Assembly: GCA_963082975.1 (NCBI GenBank)
Contig: OY720346.1
Location: 37,661,787 to 37,725,786, forward strand
From: Labia minor
Lineage: Eukaryota > Arthropoda > Insecta > Dermaptera > Spongiphoridae
Length of the DNA: 64,000 nucleotides
Direction of reading: 5' to 3'
The notes beneath the pieces were generated by a model. It did not search any database, was not told the origin of the DNA, and saw only the letters and a program-made list of their open reading frames with translations. This document shows positions 11,396 through 24,439 of this stretch, piece by piece. Position numbers and translations under genes: made by a program. Each line of letters opens with the position of its first letter. Within the stretch, counting starts at the first letter, position 1.

Positions 11396-12579
11396 CTGAT
11401 GTAGAAAAAAAAACAGAAAAAAAATAACATTACTACCTTGCAAATTCAATTTACATGTTAAAAAAATGCAAAGGAAGAGAGTGTAGTGTGTTTAAAAATA
11501 GACAGAGAAGTAAAATATTATATTTATGGTCTTGATTCAGACAATTGAAATAATACGATTACCATTAAAGAAGAGAAAAAGCTTTTATTTGTAAATAAAT
11601 AAAATATTTTTTTTTAATAAAATTTAATAAAACTTAATTTAATAAAAATAAAATTGTTAATGGAAAAATAATTCGAAATGGCTATTAGAGAAAGTATAAA
11701 AAAATGATTTAAAAAAAAAAAACAATTGAAAATATAAAATGAAATTAGAGGTATAAGTTTTCTCCTTAAAACTTATACAATTGAATGTTCTACTTTAAAC
11801 ATTATACAATCCACTTTATAAACATTTTTTTTTCGCAACGAAACGTTTTATATACATTTATTCATGTAAATATATACATATAGGTATATCAAATTTTGTT
11901 TTATTTTTTAATTAATTTTAATCAAGGGTCTAGTTGAATACATTGGGTAAGAAAAGATCTTTTCTTTGGTGCAAAGTTGATTGTATTTAAAAATGATAGG
12001 GAGGTGGACTTAAGCTACCTTAGAAGGAAGATTTATTGTTTTTTAATTCATAAATGACAAAACTTTCAATAGTACATATTATATAAAATAAATAAATAAT
12101 TATTTTTCTAATAAAAGCATTTAAGAATTAAAAATAAATGCTTTTATAAATTTAATAGATTTGATTTGAAATAATATTTTGTTTGTTTTTCAACGAAGGA
12201 AATGAAAAATGGACAATAAATAATTTAATAAAAAATCGTTTTCAATTTAAGCACACTCCGTTTGGTTTCAAATTAGTTTATATGTTTGCTAATATGCTCA
12301 TTTCGGTAGTTACACCCTTCATCAGAAGCTTTGAAATTAATAAAGCCTTTAAAAATGGATATAGCTACCGAATTGGGCATTAAACAAACAAATAAACTAA
12401 TCTGATATTCAACAGTGTGTTTAAATACAAAATTATTATTTTTTAAAACGCTTATCGCTTAAGGTTCATTTACAGGTTAAAAAATATTTTTATGAAAACA
12501 TTTTAAATTCTTAAGTGAAAGAGATTCCATTCAAATTAGATTTTTTTAAAAAATATTTGTAAATGAATTAAATAATAAT

Positions 12580-12884
12580 TTTTTTATCTATCTATCTCTG
12601 ATCGAAAGTTCTTGACCGCAGCAATTACACCCCTCCAAGTATTCCTATTCTGAGCCACAACCTTCCAGTCCCTATCATCTCCCATCTCTCTTACATCATT
12701 TCCCACATTATCCGCCCACCGTGTTCTTGGTCTTCCAAGTGGACGTTTCCCATTCGGTCTCCCTACCAATATATTTTTTGCCATTCTATCTTCTCCCATT
12801 CTAGCCACGTGTCCTGCCCACCCTAGCCTTCTCGATTTTATAATTCTAACTATATCTGGAGATGCATAGAGGTCTTGCAATAAT
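12580..12884 (-). pseudogene. LINE 3' end fragment
   Basis: An open 98-codon minus-strand frame: MQDLYASPDIVRIIKSRRLG, WAGHVARMGEDRMAKNIL, GRPNGKRPLGRPRTRWADNV, then DWKVVAQNRNTWRGVIAAVK. It is the terminal zinc-free tail of the same LINE as 8409-9175. The 3' end abuts a TATC tetranucleotide tail (12583-12598). It is 5' truncated, as expected for target-primed reverse transcription. Confidence 0.88.
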
Positions 12885-13548
12885 TTAATAATTTTAATAA
12901 TTTTGATAATTTTAATAATTTAATTATTTTTTATATCAATGTGTAAATTAAAAAGTGATTCTTCAAATAAGTTATTATATCTTAATTTCTTATTAAAGGA
13001 GGTATTTTTAAAAAAAACTTATAAACTTGTATTGTTATTTTTTGACATAAAGAAAAAAAATGTTTTTTTTTTAAATTTGTATATTCATGGAGATTCTATT
13101 TGTATTCTCTTTGAGGTCACACACCCGTCCCTAGAGAAAACAACCAAACAAAACATAGACATATAAATAAAAAAAGACAAACAAACCTATTTGAAAAATG
13201 AAATTGATTTAACTTCTGACGAAATAATAGAATTGCCTTCGTAATATCGAACCGTCATGTTACCCTGATGGCACCGTGATTTGATTAGAGAATCAGCCAG
13301 TCCCACCCCCACAGTGGTATTGTATCATGGACAAGTCTGCCGGGTTTGGTAAAATCCTTTTGAAACTACGGACTCGATTCTAAAACAGCTCAATTATTTC
13401 CAGAGAGCGATTTTAATTAAGAATCGTATTGGGAGGAGTAGAATGATCTCTAAGTGAATTGTTTAATACAAATTTTTCTAAAGAAAGGTTACCCCCTTCC
13501 CCGAAGAATAATTATGTAACCATCATTAAATATATATATATATTTGTT

Positions 13549-13888
13549 TAGGTATCCGTGAAAGCTTTTATTCTTAAGAAAAATTATTTCTGGGTTATTT
13601 TCATGTTTAAATGTGAGATTTTAGTTTCAGTCGTCAGGAGTGAATGTGTGTCAGTGGTAGTGTTAGTGACAAGGATTCTTCGGAGCTTCGGAACACAATA
13701 AGTCCAAAATCATCCACCCCTTTAACCCAAAATCCCAAAATCGACCCTTGGTAACACAAAAACTACGACACAGAATTCCAATAAAATTCCCTCGTAAATA
13801 ATTTCTCTTGAAAATGGCTCCAAAATGGGCGCCGAAATGTCGAGACTCAAATCTCACATTTAAACGTGTAAATAACCCGGAAATAATT
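13549..13888. mobile_element. MITE with about 40-bp inverted repeats
   Basis: TTATTTCTGGGTTATTTTCA TGTTTAAATGTGAGATTT (13586-13621) is mirrored at 13848-13886 (AAATCTCACATTTAAACGTG TAAATAACCCGGAAATAA). The repeat continues outward at the left to GTTTAGGTATCCGTGAAAGC. A related copy lies at 50838-51010. Confidence 0.8.
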
Positions 13889-15632
13889 ATATATATATAT
13901 ATTATTTATTGAAATTAAGAAATTGTTTAAAGTAACCATTTTAATAATTTTATTTAAATTTTATATATATAAACTTGAAAAAAAACTAACAAGAAAAATA
14001 CATTAAAATTCATTTATTTGATTTGTTACTAATTTAATATAATCGGATTTTAATCAGAAGGTAATGAAATTTAAACTATTATTTTTTTGGGATTTTATGA
14101 AGTTTACCTAATTAGTCTCTACGTTGTACTGTTGTCAATTTTTAAATAGTTTTTTCATAACAAAAATTTTATATTCTAAAACCCTAAATGTACTCTGATC
14201 CTTAGTAATAAAATATAATATCTTCTTAAATATAATAGATGATGATTTAGTTAAAAATATAATAAATAAATTGTCTATAATTAAGGAGGGGGGAGGGGGG
14301 AGTCTGAGATGAAAGGTAAAAAATTTTTCTTATGATAGTCAGTTGTATGGTCCAGTTTGGTTTTACTATCAATTGACGAGTAATATTGATTTCGAAGAGT
14401 TAATTAAAAAACATAGAAAACTATAAAGATAACTCTAAAGCAGAAGAATCTTAAAATTTAAATCAATTTATTTTGAATTTTTTTTTTTATAATTTATGTA
14501 AAAATGACGCGAGGTGAGAATATGATGTTGAGATCACAATTATCTACTCCGAGTGACACCAACCAACAATAATAAGAGGATGAAATATAAATAAAATAAA
14601 AAATTAATAGTAAATTATTAAAAATTTCGAAATTCATTAGTAGCGGAGTTTGAAATTTAAAAGTTTATTTAATTATAATTAATTCTAATAGAGTTCATTA
14701 GAATATTTTCATAATTAAAATTATTGTTTTCATTCCTTTGTAATTAAATATCTTCCTTTTGATCTGCTAATGAATTAATCTATAGTATAGAAATGATATC
14801 ACACGTATTATAATTAATTCGGTAGGTGAGTGAAGGAAAGTAGAATAAGAGCAATCCGTCTCGCCCGGTTGTTCAAATAGATTCCAAACGGATCCTATCC
14901 ATGAAATCTATCGGTGGGGGGGGGGGGGGCAATGTTCGTTTGTATCTCCTATGATGTATCACCCAGGCCGAGATTACAATAGTAGCGAGTGACATACGGC
15001 CCAATTGTGGTCGAATTATGGTCGACCTTAACAGAGCAGGACGCACTTTCCACGTTAGTGATTTAATACGCCACGTCGCTTTGAATAAGTCAGCTCGGTG
15101 AACCATTAATATCTCAAAATATACTTGTCTTCTAACTAGAGACCATTGTCTCTCATAATATTCAGATTAATTAGATTCAAAAGAACTTTCACCTACAAAG
15201 CAACAAAAAAAAAAAAAAAAAAAAAACAATTTGGAATATTTCAAAGTATATAATAATCATAATAATATAAATACTTGAAAATTTATCTATATGCAATTTT
15301 AGAAAACAAATAAATAATTTAACTGTTAGATTAAAAAAATTGTTTAATAGAATTTATTAATTTAATATTTTTCATTAGAAAGATAGAATGGAAATAAGTT
15401 AAGCATCTTGATTTCTAAGATTAGTCTCTCATTAACCAAACCAAAAATACATTAAATCAGATTATTTATAATTCGAGAAGATATTTTATAAATATTTATT
15501 AACTAGAATAAATAAAACTTTAGATAAAAATTAAGCTTACACCCTCCGAATTTTGTAAAATATATATTTCATATAAACAAATTGAAAATATAATCCAATT
15601 AATATATTCAAATCATTGTATAATAATTTCTA
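13889..15632. other. Intron with a GC-richer island at 14830-15110
   Basis: Mostly AT-rich. 14830-15110 is notably GC-richer and non-repetitive in this window, with a 14-bp G run, TCGACCTTAACAGAGCAGG and GCCACGTCGC. An open 77-codon minus-strand frame there shows no known domain. Confidence 0.5.
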
Positions 15633-16264
15633 ATTTTTACCGACCGACGATAGTAAGGGAGGTATTGTTTTCACACCAAATTTCACATGTGGAGATTTTT
15701 ACATATCTCCACGAATCATGCATTTTCTTAACAAAAAAAAAGTATTTTTAGCATGATGTCTGTCCGTCCGTCCGTCTGTCCGTCTGTCCGTCCGTATAGA
15801 TGTGTACAGCCTGAACGGCTAAACGGATTTTGATGAAATTTGGTATATTTACTTAATACATCAGTGGGATCAATTGATCAACTTTTGCTGCAATTCCGGA
15901 AACCGGAAGTGGTAGTAGATCGACGATAGGAAGGGAAGGGTTATTTTCACACCAAAGGAGATTTTTTTATATATCACCACGAACATGCACTTTGTATTGG
16001 TTTTATCCTCGAGAAAAATCATATTTATTAGTTTTTTCTTGATTTAAAATTATATGACGTCATCCAGCCATTCATGACGTCACAGCCTGGTCTTGCGTAT
16101 ATATTATAAATAAAATAAAATTAAAAATGTTTATTTTTATTATTTATGTATCCATATCTGTTTTTTATTACATTAATAGATATATTAAAATTATTTGAAA
16201 TTGTTTCTGTAGGTGGAAATTAATTTACTTCAAACCGTCGACCTGGCTACAGGTCAACTTATTT
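15633..16264 (+). mobile_element. ACCGACCGAC-ended repeat, second near-complete copy
   Basis: Same family as 37677-38302 over its full length, with an expanded TGTCCGTCCG tract (15765-15797). It shares the opening TTTTTACCGACCGACGATAG, the TGACGTCATCCAGCCATTCA segment and the closing ACCTGGCTACAGGTCAACTT. It lies in the dpr intron between exons b and c. Confidence 0.82.
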
Positions 16265-16825
16265 TATCAATTATCATATGATAATATTAGAAAATCGATA
16301 TTTTATTATTTATATAATAGATAAATATAATTATTGTTTGTTTATAAAAAAAATTGAATAATTTTAGAAAAAATATTTAAATAATATTTTATTGGGTAAT
16401 TTATAATCTGTTTGATAAAGGGTTAGGTAAATATAAATTTTAATGTTGTAGTTATCCTGTAAGAATTTTACTATTTACAATAATACTTACACTAATTAAT
16501 ACAATATGAATCAATAAGTTTTTCTTATTTAGTGTCTTGACATTTTTTTATTTATATCATTTTGATCTTAATAATTTTTGAAAAGAGAAAATTGAATCAA
16601 AACCATGATTATTTCCATCTCAGTTGTACTAATGATGATCATTAGTCGTATGTCTATATTTAGAATACTTAAACAATCATTGGTGTGCAAAATTGATCTT
16701 GAATGGTTTGATGAGAGAGAGAGAGAGAGGTTTCATTTTGCTAAAATTCAAGCATAATATAGAAGACGTGTTTTTAGATCATTAATAAAATACATACAGG
16801 TTCTTAATTATTATTTATTTTTAAA

Positions 16826-17012
16826 TCTCAGCAATCACATTCCTCAAACCGTTCCTACCCTGAGACATCTTCCGACAATATCTAACCTCCTCCAATCTAC
16901 CCTTTTCTCAAAATATGGATCGTTTGAAAAAACAAACAGTTCCATTTCGATATTATCACTCTGTTTATGATGCATAGAGCTTATGCAATCTTCACCATTC
17001 CCCTGTGATTTG
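16826..17012 (-). repeat. Old LINE fragment
   Basis: Degenerate match to the same LINE tail: CAGCAATCACATTCCTCAAA, CCTACCCTGAGACATC and GATGCATAGAGCTTATGCAA. Confidence 0.6.
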
Positions 17013-18554
17013 TTTTCTTTTGATATTGTTTGATTATTATTTTAACGAAATGGATTTCTTAATTCAATTAATTATGTTAAATTTAAAATTGTTTATATAA
17101 TTAAAGAAATGTGAATTATATTTTTTTTTAGAATTTAGAATAATTCATCAGAAAATGTTCTTTCATCTTTTTTTGATGTTAAAACAATATTTTCTTTTTA
17201 TATATATAGAGTCGATGGATATAAAAAGGGTAAAATATTCAAGAAAGGAAAAGAGAAATGGTGGTAGGGCTTACATGGAAGGATTTACGCAAAGTAGGAA
17301 AGCTTGTTAAGTTGGCGAGTGGCAAGATCGATTAAGGAATGGGTTCAGCCTCACGAGATCAACCCGATGATGGATGATTGAAAGTAACTAACAGGTCGGG
17401 GACCATGAGAACCAAAGGGTGTTTGTTATCTGAAGGAGAGAATGGTCAAGGAGATGAGGGTGTAGGGTGTTGGGAGAAAAAGTGAAGAAGAAATGAGAAT
17501 GATCGATTTTTATAAAAGAAATGCCTTGTTCCAGTTTACTATCGTAATCGAAAAACTTAATGGAAATTTAAAAAAATATGAAGATGAGAAGTGGAGGGAT
17601 GGAAGGGTTGAGGGAGGGTAAAAATGCATATGCAAATTGGTTCCGGGATTTTGATTCTAACTGGCTCATTTAACACAAACTGAACCCAACGGATTAAGGG
17701 TGAGGATCAAAATATTCTAGTGGGTAAAATTTTTTTTTTTTTTAATGAAGATTCTTTCGCGGTGAGATTGATGAGCATTTTTCTACTTTCTGGAGGGAAG
17801 TGGATTGTGGAAGTATAATAAAATCCAGTTAGCGCATGTATTGTAAAAACAAGACAATAATATAACACCCCTCTATTAATTTTCTTTTTTTCTTTTTCTC
17901 CTTTTTTTCTAATAGAAAATTTGGATAAATTTATCAAACTAACTGATCATTAATAAAGAATTAAATATTTACAATGATAAATTAAAAAAATTATATGTTC
18001 ATTTAATTTTGTTATCCTGATGGGGATCATTTTTTCAATAGATTTTAGAATTATATCACTCCTGACAGTTTTTTAGTTTTGTAATAAAATTCTTTGAAAT
18101 AATCCATCTTCAGAAATGTTCATTGACTAATAAGAGGCACATTTATTTAAGAGTAATTCCTAAAAAGTAAAACTAATAATGTTGAATGATTAAAGAAGAA
18201 ATGATTTTATTAATGGATTTTCATAAAATGGATCAATATGGCTATTATAATAAAACTTCTACTAGTCAGAATATACAATATTAATATATATTCTATTACA
18301 AAATCAAATTAAACATTTAAATACTCCTATAAATATATATATTTATTTAATTTCATTAATGGAAAAGAAAAAACAGTACTTATAAATATATTTCTATTGT
18401 ATTAATAGAATAATGATTTAGAAAATGAATAAAAATAACTTTCAGTATAATATTATTATATCTATATGAGTATATATACATATATAAATAGATAATGGTT
18501 TATTAAGAATTTCTATAATTGTAATCTATAGATTTATTGAATTTATTAATTTCC
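17013..18554. other. Intron with purine-rich unique segment 17210-17480
   Basis: 17210-17480 is GC-richer than the flank (GGCTTACATGGAAGGATTTA, GCCTCACGAGATCAACCCGA) and matches no repeat family here. It is a candidate conserved non-coding element. The remainder is AT-rich. Confidence 0.4.
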
Positions 18555-19292
18555 AGGATGTGGTTATTTATACATACAGTATGTATACGCAATTGGATAT
18601 TTATACATACCGTATGTACGTTACGTTTAACGTACTAACTAACCAAAAAGTTAATAATAATAAACATTTTATTTTAATTTGAAATCTATTAAGTCAATGT
18701 TTACTATTATTTTTATTAATTATATCAACTATAATATTATACTAATAAATATTATTCATAGAAGAGTTCTCAAAGCGATTTTTATTAATAAACTCATATT
18801 TGTATATTCACTTCAATAAGGAAGCAATGAGAAATGAATGAATTGAAATGTTGAATAGTGATACATTTTATATTAATTTTAATTTTTATTAAATCAATGT
18901 TTACTAATATTTTTATTAATTATATCAACTATTCTATTATACTAATAAATATTATTCATAGAAGAGTTCTCAAAGCGATTTTTATTAACTCATATTGTAT
19001 ATTCACTTGAATAAGGAAGCAAAGAGAAATAAATGAATTGAAATATTGAATAGTGATACATTTTATTTTTATTTTAATTTCTATTAAATCAATGTTTTCT
19101 ATTATTTTTATTAATTATATCAATATTATTTATATTCTTATTAAAAACAAATTGTCATTGGTATCTATTTGAATTGTAAAAATAAACTGTAGTTTAAAAT
19201 ATGTATGCATAAATAGCTAATTTCTTATAATACTGTATGTATAAAAATATCCAATTGCGTATACATACTGTATGTATAAATAGCCACATCCT
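18555..19292. mobile_element. TIR element with internal tandem duplication
   Basis: Ends are near-identical inverted repeats of about 58 bp: AGGATGTGGTTATTTATACA with TACAGTATGTATACGCAATT and GGATATTTATACATAC at the left, mirrored at 19234-19292. I see no clear target duplication. The interior is a tandem repeat (see 18687-19140). Confidence 0.85.
18687..19140. repeat. About 200-bp tandem repeat, 2.3 copies
   Basis: Units start near 18687, 18890 and 19084, with ATTAA(A/G)TCAATGTTTACTA and the shared GAAGAGTTCTCAAAGCGATT (18761 and 18961). They lie wholly inside the TIR element at 18555-19292. Confidence 0.9.
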
Positions 19293-19585
19293 AATAATAA
19301 ATACATCATAATTACATTGGATCATATTTTACTCAATTAAATCAAATTTAATGAAGAGAATTATGTTTTTTTGCTGATTTATAAAGTGCAAAATTTTAAA
19401 AATATACCTTTCAGATTAATATATTTATTAAAAAATTATATATAGAACAGTTATAGTATTACAAGTAAATAAAACTAAGAATTGATTAAGAAATGTTTAA
19501 TTAGTAAAGACGCCAACAGGTTTTTATATATTAATGTATTTCATGATATTTTTGTTCTTATGGAAAAGAGATTATATAATATTAC

Positions 19586-19687
19586 CTGTGCATGTCTTGC
19601 ATGAATGACTAAAAATCGATCATCACTGCTATACGTTGCCTGGCCGACAGTAAGTAAATGGAGGTCTTTCTTTCTTATCCATGTTAC
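19586..19687 (-). CDS. dpr: dpr-family Ig gene, exon with core Trp segment of Ig domain 1
   Basis: A 102-bp exon, phase 0 at both ends, encoding 34 residues that begin VTWIRKKDLHLLTVGQATYS and continue with SDDRFLVIHARHAQ. The W-I-R-(K/R)-(K/R)-D-x-H-L-L-T-V-G signature followed by (Y/F)-(T/S)-S-D-x-R-F is diagnostic of dpr proteins. The Trp is the packing tryptophan of the V-type Ig fold. Seen: the acceptor TTTTAG lies just before base 19687, and the donor GTAAT lies just after base 19586. It was too short to appear as a long ORF and was found by reading the minus strand. It is separated from the previous exon by a 16.4-kb intron (19688-36082) and from the next by an 8.2-kb intron (11396-19585), both full of transposon relics. 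Confidence 0.93.
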
Positions 19688-20465
19688 CTAAAACAATATA
19701 AAAAAGACCCAAAAAAATAATTAATTCTTCTTAATCATAGGAATATATATTAATATTAATTATCATTAGAACAGGAGTGACTGAAAAAAAAGGAGTGGAT
19801 ATATTTTTCATTGGGTTGAAGTTGGAATGATGGTATGGGAAGTTGGATTCCCTATCAATTACTAGTTTGGTCAATAAATGGTGGCTAAAATCATCAACAG
19901 GGTTGACTGCATGTAGCAATGTCCGGCCTCCAAGATCAATATTTGCATTCACAATTAAACACGGTTTGTGTTGTTTCCCACCAAGGATTTTGAATTAAAA
20001 ACTATAGTACATGTAGATAAATGTTTCTTTTGATCCACCATGTGTATCATCATAAAATGCTAATTGATATTCGATGATTGGAAATAAAAAAAAAAAAATA
20101 GAAAAAAGTACCTATAACACACACAAATGGATATTATAATCCGTTAAACAATTTGTTTTATTTAAGACTTTTTAATAGCCTTAAGATAGTTTCTATGGTA
20201 TTTTAGCAATTAAAATTATTCTATTTTATATAAAAAAATTCAATCTAAATTAAGATTCATAAAATATAAAAAGGCAGAGGAATTAGACTAATATTGGTCA
20301 AGCATTTGAAAATTTAAAAATTTATTATTCAATTAATTGTAGTTAAAATTTTATTAAATTGGAATGAAAAAAGATACTTAAAATATTTGAAAGAGATATA
20401 CTATTACAAATAATAATTTAATTATTAAAAAAAAAATTAGAGAAAATATTATACATATATATATA

Positions 20466-21076
20466 TCTTATATATAAAATTCTCGTGTCACAAAACTTTG
20501 AAATCATACTCCTCCGAAACGGCTGGACCGATTCTTATGAAATTTTTTATGGATATTCAGTAGGTCTCAGGGCATGTCAGACTTCTTTTATAAAACCGCT
20601 AATTGGTAAGGTGTGTCCAGGGGGTGCTAATTAATTAAAAATAGTTTAGTTACCATACTAGATCATAGAGGCGCTGGTGGCGATAATTTGACATCATATA
20701 TATATCCTGAGCCTTCAAATATAAGTGGTTCTTGGGTGAGCGGTCTAAGGCGTTATCTTATGACTTTGCACTCTCGGTTCGAAACTCGCAAAGGCAGATA
20801 TTTTTTTTTAAAAATTATATATTTTTTTTACAAATTTATTAATTTTTATTATTTTAATATTTTATTAAATAATTTTATTTTATTAAATTAAATTTTATTT
20901 TATTAAATTAATAATTATGTCAATTAATTTTTTCTGCATATATAAACATATATAAAAAACTATAGAGATGGGACAGGGTAGGAGTTAGATGGTTAGAATA
21001 GAGACACTCGGGGGGGTACAGGGGGCGGAGCCCCCGTCTAGAGGTGGAGAGCGCCGAAGGCGCTCGGAGCAGCTAG
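20466..21076 (+). mobile_element. Non-autonomous Helitron (611 bp) carrying a tRNA-Leu-like segment
   Basis: 5' end TCTTATATATAAAATTCTCG with downstream CTCCGAAACGGCTGGACCGA, the usual arthropod Helitron head. The 3' end has a GC hairpin (GAGCGCC GAA GGCGCTC, 21049-21065) followed 7 bases later by the terminal CTAG at 21073-21076, then T. Insertion between A (20465) and T (21077) fits Helitron target use, with no duplication. No Rep/helicase is present. Bases about 20733-20795 resemble tRNA-Leu boxes A and B (see separate entry). Confidence 0.9.
20730..20797 (+). repeat. tRNA-Leu-like sequence within the Helitron (pseudogene/SINE head)
   Basis: GTGAGCGGTCTAAGGCGTTA resembles box A of tRNA-Leu. 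CTCGGTTCGAAACTCGC resembles the T-arm box B (GGTTCGANNCC). The homologous stretch 43305-43373 in the second Helitron is more diverged (CAGTTCGAAACTTGC). A cloverleaf cannot be completed confidently, so this is a captured or SINE-derived relic rather than a tRNA gene. Confidence 0.6.
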
Positions 21077-23775
21077 TATATATATAAATTAAAATAAAAA
21101 CAAAAATATTAATAATTAAAACCACTGAGGATAATTTGTTTTTTTAATTTTTCATTTCAGGTTTGCTTTCTTGATTGATTTATTAAGTAAATCTTGATAA
21201 TTCTTTTATTTATATATAATTAAGCATTACTAAAGTTTTTTTTTATAGAAGATTATATAAACATTTTATCTTTTATTTAGATACATCTGCAAATAATATA
21301 AATATGACAATTAATTTTTTAATAAAAACATGAATATATGTCAACTGATAAAATTAATTTACAAATAAAATTAATATTAAAACTGTTAAAATTATATTTA
21401 AGACTGGCTTAATAAATAGGATAAAAAAATAAAAAATATATAATTATAAAATAAGTAGGCAAGTGAAGAGATTAAAATTGAATTGTTATACCTTTCTTTA
21501 TTATTTTTTCTATTCAAGTAAAAAATAAAGAAAAGTACTTTTTTAGTTATATTTTGTTTCAAATAAATATACAAGATATACATATTATTATATGGTAATT
21601 TTTATAATAATCATGTGCTTATTAATATTAATATATTTAAAATTGCAAATAGGAATCCTTAATTTCCCTCTTTTGTATCAAATGACCAACCCAACTCAAT
21701 CAATGTGTCTTAATTATATAAACAATATCAACTTTTTACTTTGCATTAAAATAAAACAAAAAACATTTTATTACCTTAATTATATCTACGAGTATATCTT
21801 TGTTATTGGTATATAGATGAATGTCGGCCGCACTTAAAGGAAATTTAATAAAATCTATAGATAATATAATAAATATTTATTTGTTAATAGAATAGATACA
21901 TTATATATTGTTTTTCAATATACAAGACACAGAAGTAATAAATATTCAATATTAATTTAGATATTTGAAAAATAAAAAACTTTTCATCAGTCCATTTAGA
22001 GAGACTGGTTTTCTTGATAGGCAGGGTAGTTCCCGTCACTCCAAGGGACAAATGAATACTCGTTACAATATGAATTTATAATTAATAGACTATTATTAAT
22101 TAATTAATTGCGAGTTAATTGCCATTAATTTATATGACAATTAATTATTCATTAATACACTTCAAATGTTAAAAAACTAAATAATTCTCATTGATTTTCA
22201 ATCATTCAATTGTTTCTTATTAATTTGTTTGCTTCGAAACTCGGTAGTTGTAAAAAGGAGTACATACATAGCGGCTCATTTAGGATAACTAGCATGACAT
22301 CGCTTAACAAGAGCCAATCTCAGTTTATGGCAAGTAAATTAATATTTTGAATATGCCAAAATGCTGACAATTGATTTAACTTTAAAATATTGCCCGCATA
22401 AAATCAATTAATATTCATTTGTTTAAACGTGTCGTTCATTAAGGCTAGTAAATAAGAAGAAAGAAGTTTAAATGGCTATTCTTTGGCAACAGGGAGTACA
22501 CTTAATGGCAATTTGGATACGTGCAAAGTCTACATCTTCTGAGATATTAAGCTAACCCATCGATAGTAACCATCCCCTAATTTTCAAATTTTCTTCATCT
22601 ATTAATTTCTTTGTTTTTCTTTTAATCCTCTATCATTTAAAAATTTAGATGATTTATAATTATTAGGAATAAATTTAAACAAAAAGAAAAAACAAATAAT
22701 TCATAATTTCTTATAAATGAAATGTTTAACTAATTATAAATTTAGTATTATACACATATTCTTATTCAGTTATAGTAACAATAGATTTCTAAATGCTTTT
22801 TAATAATTCAAATTTTATCTCAACATTCAATTTTAATGGAAACTTGCTTGAAAAGGTCATATATCTGCCATCAGAGAGACAAGGAAATTCTAAATATAAT
22901 TGCTTAATTTTCAGAGATCTGAAGGGATTCAATATATGCCGATAATATAATATACATCTGAGTCGGTATTGGAGAGATTGTTAGGATGTATGTATGTAGG
23001 ATGTATAATATATATATATATATATGGTAGGCGAATTATTAATTGAATCTAGATTAATTAATTGCGTTGGACAGAGTAAAGGATACCAATTTCCATATGA
23101 ACAAGCAGAAGGAGCCAGCCAATAGTAATGTAGAGTGTGGGTTGACGGTGGTATCGCATTATCATTATCTATCCTCCTATATACTCACAATGATCGGAAA
23201 TAAACGTGTCTAGATCAAGATAGGCTTGCCCTTTGCAAGGAATTCCATTAACATTCACACACTATTCCCTTCATACCCATCAATCTAATCCAATTGACCT
23301 ACCTCAAGAATTAAAGGAGATTTCAAATTTACTTAGAAATTACAATGTTGCTGATGATAGACTATGAAATTCACCATATAATTAGCAATTTTATTATAGA
23401 AGTGTGTCTCTATGATTTAAAATAACATAAGAGGATGAGAGTAGAATGTTTTGTTTTTTAAAAAATTTTAAGATTTTAAAATTTTATGATCTCTTTGAAT
23501 ATTTTAATTTTAATTAAAACTATAAGAACGAGAAATTTTTATTAAATGAAATTTAGGAATCATCATATCATTCTTCTTAAAGGAAAAACTGACATCAAGA
23601 GATATTTTTTATTTTAAAACAAAGAATGGATGGACAGAGTTTTGTATAATTTGGATTTCACATTTTTTATGTTCTATTCGTGTTTGATTTTGATTTTATC
23701 TCACTCTCTCGCTTTCTCTCTCTCTCTCTCTATTACAATTCCTTTCTATTTTGTTTTTCATTTTCTTGCTTTTTT
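21077..23775. other. dpr intron with unique islands
   Basis: AT-rich apart from 22220-22560 and 23020-23330, which are mixed-composition and non-repetitive here. Short AT-rich ORFs (21398-21816) are not credible genes. (CT)n lies at 23703-23732. Confidence 0.45.
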
Positions 23776-24363
23776 ACTATCTCGTAAGAGATAGTATTGC
23801 GATCACGAAAATTTTCGATTTTGAGATTTTGATGTTTTTATTCGTTTTGAAGGTTCCTGAATCATTTTCACTAAGGTTGAGAAAAATGTCTGTGTGTGTG
23901 TGTGTGTGTGTATGTAGACAAGATTACGCGAAAACGGTTTGAGCTAGAATGATGAAATTTGGTACATGGACATTGTTCAAAATTCATAGTTTTCTATCAA
24001 CTTTTGAGAAATGTAGCTCAACCGGAAGAGGGTCATTACCTACAACGTTTTGATTTTTTTTCCTTGACCGTAAAAATAAAGATATATGTTTGATAATTTT
24101 TCACATGATTAATAATTGTATAAAACTGCTATATATAGAATTTCAGCTTGATTGAAACGCTGAAAGTACCAGAATTAATTTTTTAACACTGCAAATCTCA
24201 CGTGCCAACACGTGCCATGGTGCCATCAATAAAAAGCCAAACATGCGCTGGTTTAATATTTATTATTTATAATTTATAATTAATTAAATTTAATTTAAAT
24301 ATAATATATTATGTTATTTAATCCAATTCAAATTGCGAGATAGTCGAGTGGAGACACTCCAGC
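23776..24363 (+). mobile_element. CTATCTCG-ended TIR element, near-complete copy
   Basis: Begins ACTATCTCGTAAGAGATAGT and ends TTGCGAGATAGTCGAGTGGA, giving short inverted ends. The interior carries GATTTTGATGTTTTTATTCG, a (GT)n microsatellite (23890-23913), AACCGGAAGAGGGTCATTAC and CAGCTTGATTGAAACGCTGA. No transposase. The 63-codon ORF here is a by-product of the repeat. Confidence 0.75.
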
Positions 24364-24439
24364 TTATTTAATTTAATGTTTTGATTATTTTCTCTTTCTT
24401 AAATTTCTACTGATTGACAAATTATTATTCCTTATTCTT

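Noticed and set aside
15755..15800. Short direct repeats resembling a CRISPR array
   Set aside because: TGTCCGTCCG units are contiguous with no spacers, belong to an interspersed element, and the genome is eukaryotic.
21398..21816. Two AT-rich ORFs rich in Ile, Tyr, Phe and Asn
   Set aside because: Composition is that of random AT-rich DNA; no motif, no splice context.
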